From: Allocatelliglobosispora scoriae
Lineage (GTDB): Bacteria > Actinomycetota > Actinomycetes > Mycobacteriales > Micromonosporaceae
DNA length: 64,000 nt
Assembly (NCBI RefSeq): GCF_014204945.1
Contig: NZ_JACHMN010000002.1
Location: 1 to 64,000 of the forward strand
Direction of reading: 5' to 3'
Shown piece by piece: positions 51,101 through 60,663 of this stretch. The translations under genes were made by a program, and so were the position numbers. A model generated the notes under the pieces. It was given only the letters and a program-made list of their open reading frames with translations. It searched no databases and was not told the DNA's origin. Within the stretch, counting starts at the first letter, position 1, and each line of letters begins with the position of its first letter.

Positions 51101-53548
51101 GACGACGTGGACGCCCACATGGTCCAGCGGGTAGCCGAGCGGCACGGTCGCCCCGCGGACGGCCGGGACCTCCTGCGGTACCGGGTAGGCGAGCACGGAC
51201 ACCGTCGTCTCGGTCGGCCCGTACTGGTTCCAGACCGCGCACCCTTCCCTGGCCGCCCGTACCGCCGTCACCAGGTCCCAGGGGCAGGCCTCACCGGCGA
51301 GAACGAGATGGCGAGCCGGCACGACCGCCGCGAGCAGCCCGGCGTCGGCGACCGCCTGCAGGTGGCTGGGGACGAGCTTCATGACGTCGATGCGGTGCCG
51401 GCCGAAGTAGTCCGCGAAGCGCTGCGGGTCGGCCGCCCACTCATAGGGAAGCAGGTGCAGGGTGCCACCGGTGGCGAGTGCCCCGTAGACGTTGGTGAGG
51501 CCCAGATCCGCGGCGAAGGTCGACACCAGCGCGTAGTGGAGCCCGTCCGGCAGCGCCATCCGGCCGACGATCGAGTCGAGGTAGCTCGCGAAGTGGCGGT
51601 GCTCCACGACGACGCCCTTGGGCGTCCCGGTCGAACCGGACGTGAACAGCACGTACATCGCGTCGTCGACGGCGAGCACGCGGGTCGGCGGGTTCCCGGA
51701 CGGCCGGTCTTCGATATCCTCGATCGCCAGGGTCCGCACCCCCGGCACCGGCGCCACCGTTACCGCGGCGTGGGTCAGCAGCAGGTGCGCCCCGGCTGCG
51801 CGCTGCACCGCCGCCAGGTGCGCGACGGGCATGACCGGGTCGAGGGGCACGTAGGTGAGCCCGGCCTTCATCGCGGCGATCATGGCCGTGACGTAGTCGG
51901 CGGACCGCTCGAACAGGAGCCCGACCACTCCCCCGTCCGGAGCCTGCTCGGCGAGGTGACCAGCGAGCCGGCCGGCCCTCTCGTCGAGGTCGCGGTAGGT
52001 GACGGACTCGCCCGGGCCGCGCACGGCCACCCGGTCCGGGTGCGCTCGCGCCTGCTGTTCGAACCGCCGCAGCACCGGCACGGGGTCCGCACCGATGCCC
52101 GCCGGGACGCGGGCGGGCCGCAGCGGGTCGCCCGGCGGCACCGGCGGCAGGGTCGCCACCGGTGCGTCGAGGTCGGCCAGCAGCCCGGCCAGTACGGCGA
52201 CGAGGTGCTCCCCCATGCGGCACACGGTGTCGTGGCCGAGCAGGTCGGTAGCGTAGTTCAGGGTCATCCGCAGCCTGTCGCCGTGGTCGACGACCGTGCA
52301 GGCGAGGTCGAACTTGGCCCGCGAGTGAGGGACCTCCACCGGGTCCAGGCGCAGGCCGACAACGTCGGAGGGCGGCTCGGTGGCGGGGTAGTAGTTGAAC
52401 ATCACCTGCACGAGCTGGCCGGCGGCGAGGTCCCGCTCGGTGACGAGTTCGGCGACGAGCTGCTCGAACGGCAGTTCCTGGTGCTCCAGGTCGGCGAGCG
52501 TCTGCTCCCAGACCCGGCGGACGAGCTGCCGCCGGGTCGGCAGCTCGCTCAGGTCCAGTCGGAGCACGACGGTGTTGATGAAGCAACCGATGAGCTGCTC
52601 CACGTCGACCCGGTCGCGGCCGGAGACGGGGATGGCGACGGCGACGTCCTCGGTGGAGCAGTGCCGGTGCAGGACATGGCCGAACGCCGTCAGCAGCAGT
52701 GCGAACGGTGTGACCGACGCGTCCCGGGCGGCCTGGTGCAGGCCCCGGTCCAGGTCCAGGTGGATCTCGGCGGCGTGGTCGGAGCGCAGCGCCGGCCGGG
52801 CCTGCTCCAGCGGCAGCTCCAGCACCGGCGCCAGCCCCGCCAGCCGCTCCCGCCAGTAGGACAGGTGCCTGTCCGATCCCCGAGCGGCTGCCTGCCATGC
52901 GGCGAAGTCGGCGTACTGCACGGCGGGCGGCGTCGCGTCCGGGACGGCACCGGCCGCGGCGGCGGCGTACGCCTCGAAGAACTCGCGTACCAGCAGTCGG
53001 CACGACCACGCGTCGGAGGCGATGTGGTGGATGGTGAAGAGCAGCACGTGCTCGTCGTCGCCGAGGCGGAGGAGCACCACCCGCAGCGGCAGCTCCACGT
53101 CGAGGTCGAAGGGCCGGTTCGCTGCGGCGGCCAGCATGCCCGCGAGCGCGTCGGACGAGGACGGGAGCGTTTCTATGTGCGGCCGGAGCTGCGCGACCAC
53201 CAGCTCCGGCGTGCCGTCGCCGTCGGCCGTACCGACCGTGGTCCGCAGCACCTCGTGCCGGGCGACCACCGCGACCAGCGCCGCCGACAGCGCATCGGCG
53301 TCGAGCTCGCCGCGCAGGCGGATCGCTTCGACGTTGTTGTATGCCGCGCTCTCCGGCCGCAGCTTCTGCAGGAAGTAGAGGCGACGCGCGGCGTTGGAGA
53401 TCGGCAGACGTCCTGACGACCGGTCGATGACCGGGATCGCGGCCGCGCTGCGCGGCTTCGCGACCCGCTCGCGCATCAGCTTGGTGAGCTGGGCACGCTG
53501 CTGTGGCGTCAGCTCTGCCAGGCGCCGCGCCACGGACGGTTCGGTCAT
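48131..53548 (-). CDS. Non-ribosomal peptide synthetase C-A-T-TE fused to an MFS transporter
   Basis: An 1805-residue chimera. Condensation domain at about 45-440 with HHIASDAW near 176 (HHxxxD kept). Adenylation domain at about 480-965 with FTSGSTGTPKG near 636, NQYGPTETTV, YRSGDRVRER and PNGKLDW. Carrier domain with VGGDSFAAMR near 1026. Thioesterase at about 1070-1300 with VVYGHCVGAALAYD, so the nucleophile is Cys in place of the usual Ser; GDRDR and DAGHFF supply Asp and His. The C-terminal 430 residues are a 12-helix MFS exporter (enterobactin exporter-like) beginning FALVTLGQLVSLTG. The ATG overlaps the upstream A-T gene stop by 4 nt. It should condense two building blocks, release the product and perhaps export it. 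Confidence 0.92.
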   Translation of the reverse strand: MTEPSVARRLAELTPQQRAQLTKLMRERVAKPRSAAAIPVIDRSSGRLPISNAARRLYFLQKLRPESAAYNNVEAIRLRGELDADALSAALVAVVARHEVLRTTVGTADGDGTPELVVAQLRPHIETLPSSSDALAGMLAAAANRPFDLDVELPLRVVLLRLGDDEHVLLFTIHHIASDAWSCRLLVREFFEAYAAAAAGAVPDATPPAVQYADFAAWQAAARGSDRHLSYWRERLAGLAPVLELPLEQARPALRSDHAAEIHLDLDRGLHQAARDASVTPFALLLTAFGHVLHRHCSTEDVAVAIPVSGRDRVDVEQLIGCFINTVVLRLDLSELPTRRQLVRRVWEQTLADLEHQELPFEQLVAELVTERDLAAGQLVQVMFNYYPATEPPSDVVGLRLDPVEVPHSRAKFDLACTVVDHGDRLRMTLNYATDLLGHDTVCRMGEHLVAVLAGLLADLDAPVATLPPVPPGDPLRPARVPAGIGADPVPVLRRFEQQARAHPDRVAVRGPGESVTYRDLDERAGRLAGHLAEQAPDGGVVGLLFERSADYVTAMIAAMKAGLTYVPLDPVMPVAHLAAVQRAAGAHLLLTHAAVTVAPVPGVRTLAIEDIEDRPSGNPPTRVLAVDDAMYVLFTSGSTGTPKGVVVEHRHFASYLDSIVGRMALPDGLHYALVSTFAADLGLTNVYGALATGGTLHLLPYEWAADPQRFADYFGRHRIDVMKLVPSHLQAVADAGLLAAVVPARHLVLAGEACPWDLVTAVRAAREGCAVWNQYGPTETTVSVLAYPVPQEVPAVRGATVPLGYPLDHVGVHVVDRHLRPVPRGAAGELLITGDSVARGYLGAGGADHARFIEDPFSAEPGARAYRSGDRVRERRDGSIEFLGRLDRQVKIRGYRVEPAHVESVLRRHPAIADAAVAVRTDNGRAALVAYYVPRPGVPVELSPYDFARGAMPAYLVPSAFVALDRLPLTPNGKLDWRALPEPDRHAARDRPATPPRNAREAHLAELWCEVLGLDEVHVDDDFFAVGGDSFAAMRLARRIGASTRVVSIFQYPTIRQFAEAVGGATSTGYLCRLPGAGPEPVAATATVIAVPFGGATAVAYAELARALPPEFPLYAVELPGHDSADPEQALRPFEEIAAGCVEEVRRTVAGPIVVYGHCVGAALAYDIARRLELLGMPVVGVVLGGAFPAPRLPGRVFDVWARLMPSDRWRSDRLYRDMLRGIGGLTEIVDPHQQAFTLRAVRHDARESEELYTRLCHSGQPTRSLHALSVVGDRDRITEFHSERHAEWNLLCARTDLAVIPDAGHFFLKHQAGQLADIVVGWTGERLSGPAADPAAVGESRPATAPEPARRIAAPAAPAGNLRGFALVTLGQLVSLTGSRATAFALGIWVYLQTGSVTRFSSILIVALLPGLLLLPLAGAAADRWNRRALMIGSEVANAVGTGLCLVAFATGSLQLWHVYTAAALGSVASSFQQPAYMAAVAQLIPKQYLGRTNGVLQAVMAVSQAAGPLLGGALIVSIGLGGVMVADLATVLVALVTLLAVRFPDLLFRRREETLWKEIVGGLRYIARRRPLVAMVVFFLGYNLILGLALALLPPMVLAFGDAGTLSLATMIGAVGGIAGGMAMALWGGFDRRTTGMIGFVALTGVGLIVSGLRPSAAFPIVGIALMMASIALINGHWQTMIQIKVGMELQGRILATNRMTANLTEPLGYLVAGWLADAVVEPAMAEHGRLATSMGGLLGTGPGRGMALALVVLGTLHVLLAVVGLRWSTLRRMEDALPDAVPGAVVTWDRDELQREADRRV

Positions 53549-55317
53549 GCGCTGTCCAGCGAGTCGAGCATCGCGGTCAGCTCGTCGGAGTCCAGGTGGA
53601 GCAGCTGCTCCCGCAGCACCGCCGCCGCGACACCCGTCACCGTCGCCGCGGCGAAGATCGCCCGCTGGGACAGCTCGACGCCGAGGTCGTCGGCGATCCG
53701 CGAGGACAGGCGGGTGGCGGTGATGGAGTCCCCGCCGAGGGCGAACAGGTCGTCGGTCGCGGAGACCCGGGACACGCCGAGCAGTTCGGCGAAGCGGTCG
53801 GCGAGCCAGCATTCGATCTCGCCGTCGGGTGCGACGTACACCGCGGCCGCGGCGTCCCGCTCGGCCAGCGCGGTCAGGCTCGCCCGGTCGACCTTGCCGG
53901 TCCGGGCGACCGGAAGGTGCGCGACCTCGACGAAACGGCTGGGGATCATCGCGAGCGGCAGCACATCCAGCAGGTCCAGCCGCAGGTCGGCCGCGGTGGT
54001 CGAGGCGCCCGCCGCGAGCACGACGTAGGCGGTCAGCCGGGGTTCGGGATGCTTCACCGCGACGACGAACCCGTCGGCGACCGCCGGCAGGGACCGTAGC
54101 GCCCGGGTCACCTCGGCCGGGTGCACGCGGACACCGTTGATCTTCACTTCGTCGTCGGCGCGCCCGATGACGACGAGTTCTCCCTGCTCGTCGACCCGGC
54201 CCAGGTCGCCGGTCCGGTAGGCGACCTCCGCATCGCCGAGGTCGGCGAACCGGACCGCATTTTCGGCGGGCATGCCGAGGTAACCGTGGCTGCAGGAGCG
54301 GCTGACGAGCACGATCTCGCCTGCGGCCGCCGGGTCCGCCAGCGCCGCCGCCACGATGCCGGCGTCCAGCGGTGCTTCGGGCGGGATCAGGCAGAACCGG
54401 GTGCCCGGAACCGGCCGGCCGGCCGGGACCCGGTCGGAGAACCGCTCGCCGACCGGGATCTGCCGGAAGACGGTGCCCTGACCGCTCTCGGTGGAGCCGT
54501 AGGAGTTGACCTGGATCTCCGTGCCGGGGAACACGCCGTACCAATCCGCCTGCACATCGGCGGTGAGCGGCTCGCCGACGAAGAAGACCGCCCGCATCGA
54601 GGCGCACTTCTGCCGGGCGTGGCGCAGCCAGCCGCGGGCCACCGACGGCACCGCGGTGACGACGCTGATCTGCTTCTCGGCCAGCCAGTCCACCGTCGAC
54701 TCCGGTGAGCCCGTGTCCTCGGGCGACGGGATGACCAGGGTCGCGCCGACCGACAGCGGCGGGAAGATGTCGCGCAGCCCGGCCTCGAAGCTCACCCCGG
54801 CGAGGAACGCGAACCGGTCGTCGGCCCCGAAGCCGAATCTGGGCCCGAACCAGGCGGCGAAGGTCGATACCCCACGGGCGGAGCCCAGGACCGGCTTGGG
54901 GATCCCGGTGGATCCCGAGGTGAAGTAGACGAACGCGCCCTCGTCGGGGAGGTCCGGGTGGGGCCGGCCGTCGAGGGCGGCCGGTGCTCCGGCGCCCAGC
55001 AGGAACTGCGGGCGGGCCAACTCGACGAAGGTGCCGCGCCGCGCGGGCGGGAGGTCGGGATCGAGCGGGACGACGACACCGCCGACGGCGAGGACCGCCA
55101 GGTAGTCGGCGATGAACTCGACCGCCTTCGGCCGCTCGATCGCGACGACCGCCCCCTCGGCGCCGTGTGCCCGCAGCTCGTGCGCGCGCTCGCCGACCAG
55201 CCGACTCAACTCGCCGTAGCTGACCCGACGCGTCCCCTGCTCGACGGCGATCCCGGCACCCCCATCGGCGGCGCGGGCGTGGACCAGGTCGACAAGGTAC
55301 TGCTTGTGGGTCACCAT
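53545..55317 (-). CDS. NRPS loading protein, adenylation-thiolation (A-T)
   Basis: A 590-residue initiation module. Adenylation landmarks are FTSGSTGIPKP near 132, NSYGSTESGQGTVF, YRTGDLGRVDEQGELVVIGR, and the K of RTGKVDRASL. The carrier domain has LGGDSITATR near 527. There is no condensation domain, so it loads the first unit. At the site of the A4 motif the sequence is SFEAGLRDIF, with Glu where the amino-group-binding Asp normally sits, hinting at a substrate other than a standard alpha-amino acid; this needs modelling. The stop overlaps the C-A-T-TE-MFS start (ATGA), so the two proteins are made together. Confidence 0.9.
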   Translation of the reverse strand: MVTHKQYLVDLVHARAADGGAGIAVEQGTRRVSYGELSRLVGERAHELRAHGAEGAVVAIERPKAVEFIADYLAVLAVGGVVVPLDPDLPPARRGTFVELARPQFLLGAGAPAALDGRPHPDLPDEGAFVYFTSGSTGIPKPVLGSARGVSTFAAWFGPRFGFGADDRFAFLAGVSFEAGLRDIFPPLSVGATLVIPSPEDTGSPESTVDWLAEKQISVVTAVPSVARGWLRHARQKCASMRAVFFVGEPLTADVQADWYGVFPGTEIQVNSYGSTESGQGTVFRQIPVGERFSDRVPAGRPVPGTRFCLIPPEAPLDAGIVAAALADPAAAGEIVLVSRSCSHGYLGMPAENAVRFADLGDAEVAYRTGDLGRVDEQGELVVIGRADDEVKINGVRVHPAEVTRALRSLPAVADGFVVAVKHPEPRLTAYVVLAAGASTTAADLRLDLLDVLPLAMIPSRFVEVAHLPVARTGKVDRASLTALAERDAAAAVYVAPDGEIECWLADRFAELLGVSRVSATDDLFALGGDSITATRLSSRIADDLGVELSQRAIFAAATVTGVAAAVLREQLLHLDSDELTAMLDSLDSA

Positions 55318-55440
55318 CAGGCCTCACGTCAACTCATCAGTACGCGGACATCGACGGCGATTCTATGTCTCCGAGGTCTCGTGTGACACTCCTAGATAGC
55401 GATATTTGCATTCAACGCCACCGTGTGCCGTGGTGGAGGT

Positions 55441-55476
55441 GCCGGGCCGCACCCCTCGCGCGCGGTGCGGCCCGGC
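55441..55476 (-). terminator. Hairpin after the lectin pseudogene
   Basis: GCCGGGCCGCACC and GGTGCGGCCCGGC form a perfect 13-bp stem with a 10-nt loop, 8 nt past the lectin stop. Confidence 0.75.
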
Positions 55477-55484
55477 TGCTCAGA

Positions 55485-56079
55485 TCAGCGCCACTGCCAG
55501 ACCTGGTTGGCCTGCGGCTGTGAACCGGTGCCGCACTGCCACAGGATGGTCCGGGTGCCGTTGGCGGTGCTGGCGTTGGCGACGTCGAGGCACTTGCCGG
55601 AGTTGGGATTGACGAGCGTGTTGCCCACCAGCCGCCACTTCTGGGCCGGGTTGTTGAGGCAGTCCCAGAGCTGCGTCTTCGTGCCGTCCTCGGTCCGGCC
55701 GCCGGAGACGTCCAGGCACCCCCCGCCGCCGGAGCGGCCGACAACGGCTGCACCGGGGTGACGCTCCGGTCGACGGCGAAGTAGGGCGGCGGGGCGTCCG
55801 GGCCGTGCGTACACATGACGGGGGTGACCGCGACCACCCGCATGCCGCCGACGCACTGACCGGCGGAATCGGCGGCGAGGCCGCGGTAGACCAGGCCGAG
55901 TCCCGGCTGGTCCGGCGGGAGGGCGACCGGCGCGGCGCCGGCGCCGAAGGCCGGGATGACGGGGTCGGTGACCGGCCGGGCGGACGCCGAGCCGGTGAGT
56001 GCCGTGGTGAGCAGCAGCGCCGCGAGCGCGGCGACGAGGATCGGCCGTTGGCGCGGGCCGATAGGCGGGGCAGAGCCAT
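55485..56079 (-). pseudogene. Secreted ricin-type beta-trefoil lectin, frame-disrupted
   Basis: Three frames must be joined to read one protein. AAGGAG and ATG 56079 start one frame (MALPRLSARANG). A second frame holds the signal peptide (ILVAALAALLLTTALTGSAS) and the start of the mature protein (GLVYRGLAADSAGQCVGGMR). A third holds a ricin B-like repeat: GGGGCLDVSGG, QLWDCLNNPAQKWRLV, SGKCLDVANAS and ILWQCGTG ending QVWQWR. The second switch coincides with a run of six G on the coding strand (plus 55719-55724). Both switches are of the kind caused by one missing base. A real pseudogene, base-call errors, or a -1 frameshift at the G run are possible. A start upstream in the signal-peptide frame would remove the first switch. 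Confidence 0.65.
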
Positions 56080-56176
56080 GGGGGTGGCTCCTTCCTGTGG
56101 AGGGGGAAGGGAGCCGAACGGTATCCACGACCACCGCCCGGAGTCGATGATTTTCGATACACCTTTCGCTCCGACC

Positions 56177-56248
56177 CCCGTCACGTTGTGCAGCAAACCG
56201 TGCTTTCGCAGCGCGAAATAGCCACGCTTTGCTGCACAACGTGACGGG
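56177..56248. repeat. Long hairpin element: 21-bp perfect arms
   Basis: Left arm 56177-56197 and right arm 56228-56248 are perfectly complementary over 21 bp. Inside, after one mismatch, 4 more pairs form, and a separate 6-bp stem (TTTCGC-agc-GCGAAA, 56204-56218) caps the structure. It lies between divergent genes (lectin and glgX), so it is not an ordinary terminator. It may be an interspersed palindromic element or a MITE remnant. Confidence 0.65.
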
Positions 56249-56275
56249 TTGCGTTTCTGCGCGCCCGAGGTCGGG

Positions 56276-56281
56276 TAGAAC
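56276..56281 (+). promoter_or_regulatory. Candidate -10 box of glgX (TAGAAC)
   Basis: TAGAAC lies six bases before the glgX ATG and no ribosome site is present, fitting a leaderless message. The long hairpin occupies the region where upstream regulatory sites would lie. Confidence 0.45.
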
Positions 56282-56287
56282 GGGATC

Positions 56288-58402
<2,115 letters not shown>

Positions 58403-58409
58403 CCCTACG

Positions 58410-58934
58410 ATGTGTCCGGTGCATATCCGGGCGAAGACCGACAGCGACGCCGCCGCCTGCCTCGACCTGCTGATGCGGGTGCATGCGGCGGACGGCTACC
58501 CGCTGCACACGGCCCCCGACCGGGTGGCCGCCTATCTCGCCGAGGGCGACGAGGTCGCGGCCTGGGTCGCGGAGCACGACGGTCGCGTCGTCGGGCACGT
58601 CGCCCTGCACTGCCCGCCGGCCGACCCGACGTTCGAGGTCGTGGAGCGGGCCACCGGGCTGCCTGCGGCAAAACTCGCGCTGGTGGCGCGCCTGTTCACT
58701 GCGCCCGAGCTGCGCCGGTCGGGCGTCGGCCGGACCCTGCTGCGGCACACGGCCGCACAGGCACCGATGCTGGGGCGGCGTGCGGTCCTCGATGTCGGCC
58801 AGACGCTGCACTCCGCCGTGGCACTCTACGAGGCCGAGGGCTGGAGCCGCGTCGGCGAGCTGCGCCTGCCCCTCGCCCCGGACAGCACGCTCGACCTGTG
58901 GGTCTACATGAGCCCGGCGCCACCCAGCTCTTGA
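58410..58934 (+). CDS. GNAT-family N-acetyltransferase
   Basis: About 171-174 residues. It starts VHIRAKTDSDAAACLDLLMR. The acyl-CoA loop is TAPELRRSGVGRTLLRHTAA (R-x-x-G-x-G) near 97-115, and SAVALYEAEGWSRVGEL closes the fold. The substrate is unknown. ATG 58410 is given, but GTG 58419 is equally good: TACGAT lies 7 nt before it and the family sequence begins there. It directly follows glgX and may be read from the same transcript. Confidence 0.82.
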   Translation: MCPVHIRAKTDSDAAACLDLLMRVHAADGYPLHTAPDRVAAYLAEGDEVAAWVAEHDGRVVGHVALHCPPADPTFEVVERATGLPAAKLALVARLFTAPELRRSGVGRTLLRHTAAQAPMLGRRAVLDVGQTLHSAVALYEAEGWSRVGELRLPLAPDSTLDLWVYMSPAPPSS

Positions 58935-58981
58935 TCGCGTTGTTTCCCGGAAACAGTCCCCTCACCCTGCGCCGGTAGGGT

Positions 58982-59277
58982 TTACTTCCGTGAATGAGCA
59001 CGATCTTGCGGGTGTGACGGCCCATCGGCCGTGACGGGGAGCAGCTCCGCGAGCGCCGGCTCCACACCGGTCATCCACGCCCGGCGAGTGCCGCCGAACG
59101 CCATCCAGCGCAGCCCCGCCCGCGCCCGCCACGGCACGGAAGCGTGTTGTTGTCCCAGATGTCAGCCAGTCGGGAGATGCGCGCCGCGTCGAAGTCACGC
59201 GCGTCCGCCGCCACGGCGGCGATCTGCTCGATCGATCGATCGAGCAGATCACCGAAGATCTCCACGTGGGTACGCAC
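58982..59277 (-). pseudogene. Small gene broken by a 5-bp tandem duplication
   Basis: The frame starting at GTG 59277 (RTHVEIFGDLLDRSIEQIAA, then RISRLADIWDNNTLP) is interrupted at a tandem CACGG-CACGG (59130-59139). Removing one 5-bp copy joins it exactly to the downstream frame WRARAGLRWMAFGGTRRAWM, ALAELLPVTADGP, ending at TAA (58982-58984). The repaired protein would be about 96 residues. The family is not recognised. The bases after the insertion keep the codon bias of a real gene, so the mutation looks recent. Because it is a 5-bp duplication, a simple base-call error is unlikely. Confidence 0.6.
59221..59250. repeat. 30-bp perfect palindrome inside the broken gene
   Basis: An uninterrupted palindrome (15 bp per side, no loop) centred on four overlapping CGAT units. 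It falls in the coding part that reads DLLDRSIEQI. It could be a coincidence of codon use or a protein-binding site. Confidence 0.6.
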
Positions 59278-59392
59278 ACCCGCAACCTACGCGGACGCGG
59301 TGACCGCTGACTGACCCGGGACCCGGATCGCCACTGAGTTCAACACATGGGTACGAGTCGATCAACCCGCGCAGTCCGTAGGATCCTGCGCC

Positions 59393-60106
59393 ATGCGGTT
59401 TGTGAAAGCAGCGGTCCTCGGGCTCCTCGGCCTTGCCATCCTAGGTGCAACCGTCGTGCTCACTGTAAAAGGAACACAATCGCCTTCTGCTGGCATGACC
59501 ATCGCCATCGCACTGATGGGAGCGATCGGAGTCCCTATCGGATTCGGCGCATTGAACCTTGCCCGGCAGGCTACGCAGCGACCGGATGCGGCCCTACTCA
59601 AGCACGAAGCTGAGGCTAAGCGGCGCACCGCAGCCGCGCTGGAGGACGCCGAGACCGCAGAAAGGCTCAAGGCTGAGCTCGACGCCTTCGTGGCCCTTCG
59701 AGCGCGACGGTTGGAGATTGAACGGCGGCGACAGGAGCTGAAGGCTTCCGCAGCAGCCCTGGTCGACATGCATCGCGAACTCGGCACTGCGGAAAAACAA
59801 CTGGGCGTGGCCGAGTCGGCCTTCGATCCCCAGGTTGCCCAGATCCTTGACGAGGTCATGGGACTTCGCCTAACGACCGAATACCGAGCCGTGAAGTTTT
59901 ACCTCGGCACCATGGACAGGATGCTTTCGATATTCCTTCCTATCCCGGCTGGCGGATCGTTGGTCGAATCATCCGAGCGACTGATGACCGTCCTCGACCG
60001 TCGAAGAATGCGCAGGCTCGCCAAACTGGCCCCGGAGGCACTGTCCCAGCCTGGCACGTCGGCACCCACCCCGCCGACCGCCCCGAATGGCTCATCAGCA
60101 CAGTGA
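59393..60106 (+). CDS. Membrane-anchored coiled-coil protein of unknown function
   Basis: A 237-residue protein. Two transmembrane helices lie at about 6-26 and 32-54 (AAVLGLLGLAILGATVVLTV and MTIAIALMGAIGVPIGFGAL). A long charged coiled coil follows at about 68-150 (KHEAEAKRRTAAALEDAETA, RRLEIERRRQELKASAAALV), then a cytoplasmic tail rich in Pro and Ser. No family is recognised. Codon third positions are less GC-biased than in most of the window, so it may be a recent arrival. No clear ribosome site is present; TAGGAT lies 8 nt before the ATG. Confidence 0.65.
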   Translation: MRFVKAAVLGLLGLAILGATVVLTVKGTQSPSAGMTIAIALMGAIGVPIGFGALNLARQATQRPDAALLKHEAEAKRRTAAALEDAETAERLKAELDAFVALRARRLEIERRRQELKASAAALVDMHRELGTAEKQLGVAESAFDPQVAQILDEVMGLRLTTEYRAVKFYLGTMDRMLSIFLPIPAGGSLVESSERLMTVLDRRRMRRLAKLAPEALSQPGTSAPTPPTAPNGSSAQ

Positions 60107-60131
60107 TTGGACCGGCCCGCACCCAATCCAT

Positions 60132-60225
60132 GCAGGCCGGTCCCAGCTCAACCCGCTTTCTTCATTGCCTTTATCCGCGCAGGCCGGTCCCAGCTCAACC
60201 CGCTTTCTTCTTTGCCTTTATCCGC
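60132..60225. repeat. 47-bp tandem duplication at a gene end
   Basis: Two copies, 60132-60178 and 60179-60225, identical at 46 of 47 positions. The second copy contains the last codons and stop (60195) of the minus-strand Cys-rich gene. The first copy is the same tail and stop carried downstream of it. This is a fresh tandem duplication. Confidence 0.85.
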
Positions 60226-60482
60226 ATCAGATGCGTCCAGAACTCCTCCGTCGGCGCGGTCACTCCACACGCTGTCTGGAGGCCTCCGTCAGCGAGGAGG
60301 CGACCGGCGCACGGCAGATACGTCGTCTCACAGGACTCGCACACACCGTCGACCGGTTCGTGCTCGGCCAGCAGCTCCCGGGCGGTCGCCCACATCACCG
60401 GGTCCACGCACGCTTCCGGCGGATCCTCCGGTGGGTCGGCCAGGTCGAAGGGCGGCTTGGTCGGATGAGAGAGATCGGTCAT
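60195..60482 (-). CDS. Small Cys-containing protein paired with XRE regulator
   Basis: A 95-residue soluble acidic protein. It begins TDLSHPTKPPFDLADPPEDP and has five Cys, including CESCETTYLPC, which could bind zinc. It ends in the basic tail RIKAKKKAG, inside the 47-bp duplicated segment. Small proteins of this kind are often encoded divergently from XRE/TPR regulators in actinobacteria. GGAG lies 5 nt before ATG 60482. An operator at 60581-60599 separates it from the regulator gene. Confidence 0.65.
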   Translation of the reverse strand: MTDLSHPTKPPFDLADPPEDPPEACVDPVMWATARELLAEHEPVDGVCESCETTYLPCAGRLLADGGLQTACGVTAPTEEFWTHLMRIKAKKKAG

Positions 60483-60580
60483 GAGGGCTCCATTCGTACT
60501 CAGCTGGCGTGCATCAACGATCATCTACATCAGGCAATACCGGCTACCGAATGTTGCAGGGAACTGTCACTGCGTGTGTT

Positions 60581-60599
60581 TTCCCCATGCCACGGGGAA
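60581..60599. promoter_or_regulatory. Operator TTCCCC-N7-GGGGAA, copy 1
   Basis: An inverted repeat with spacer atgccac between the divergent Cys-rich and XRE genes. The same repeat with spacer ataccac lies upstream of the GNAT gene at 62813 (62845-62867). TAGCGT at 60622-60627 is a possible -10 box 22 bp downstream, so the site abuts the -35 region. Confidence 0.6.
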
Positions 60600-60663
60600 T
60601 CCCTCCACCAGCGGCAACAGGTAGCGTTCGATATGTCGAGCAGCACACCACCGGGGGCACACC

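Noticed and set aside
48065-53416. A 1783-codon plus-strand frame opposite the NRPS gene
   Set aside because: It is rich in Arg/Gly/Gln/His without domains and is the complement of a continuous, motif-complete NRPS-MFS frame.
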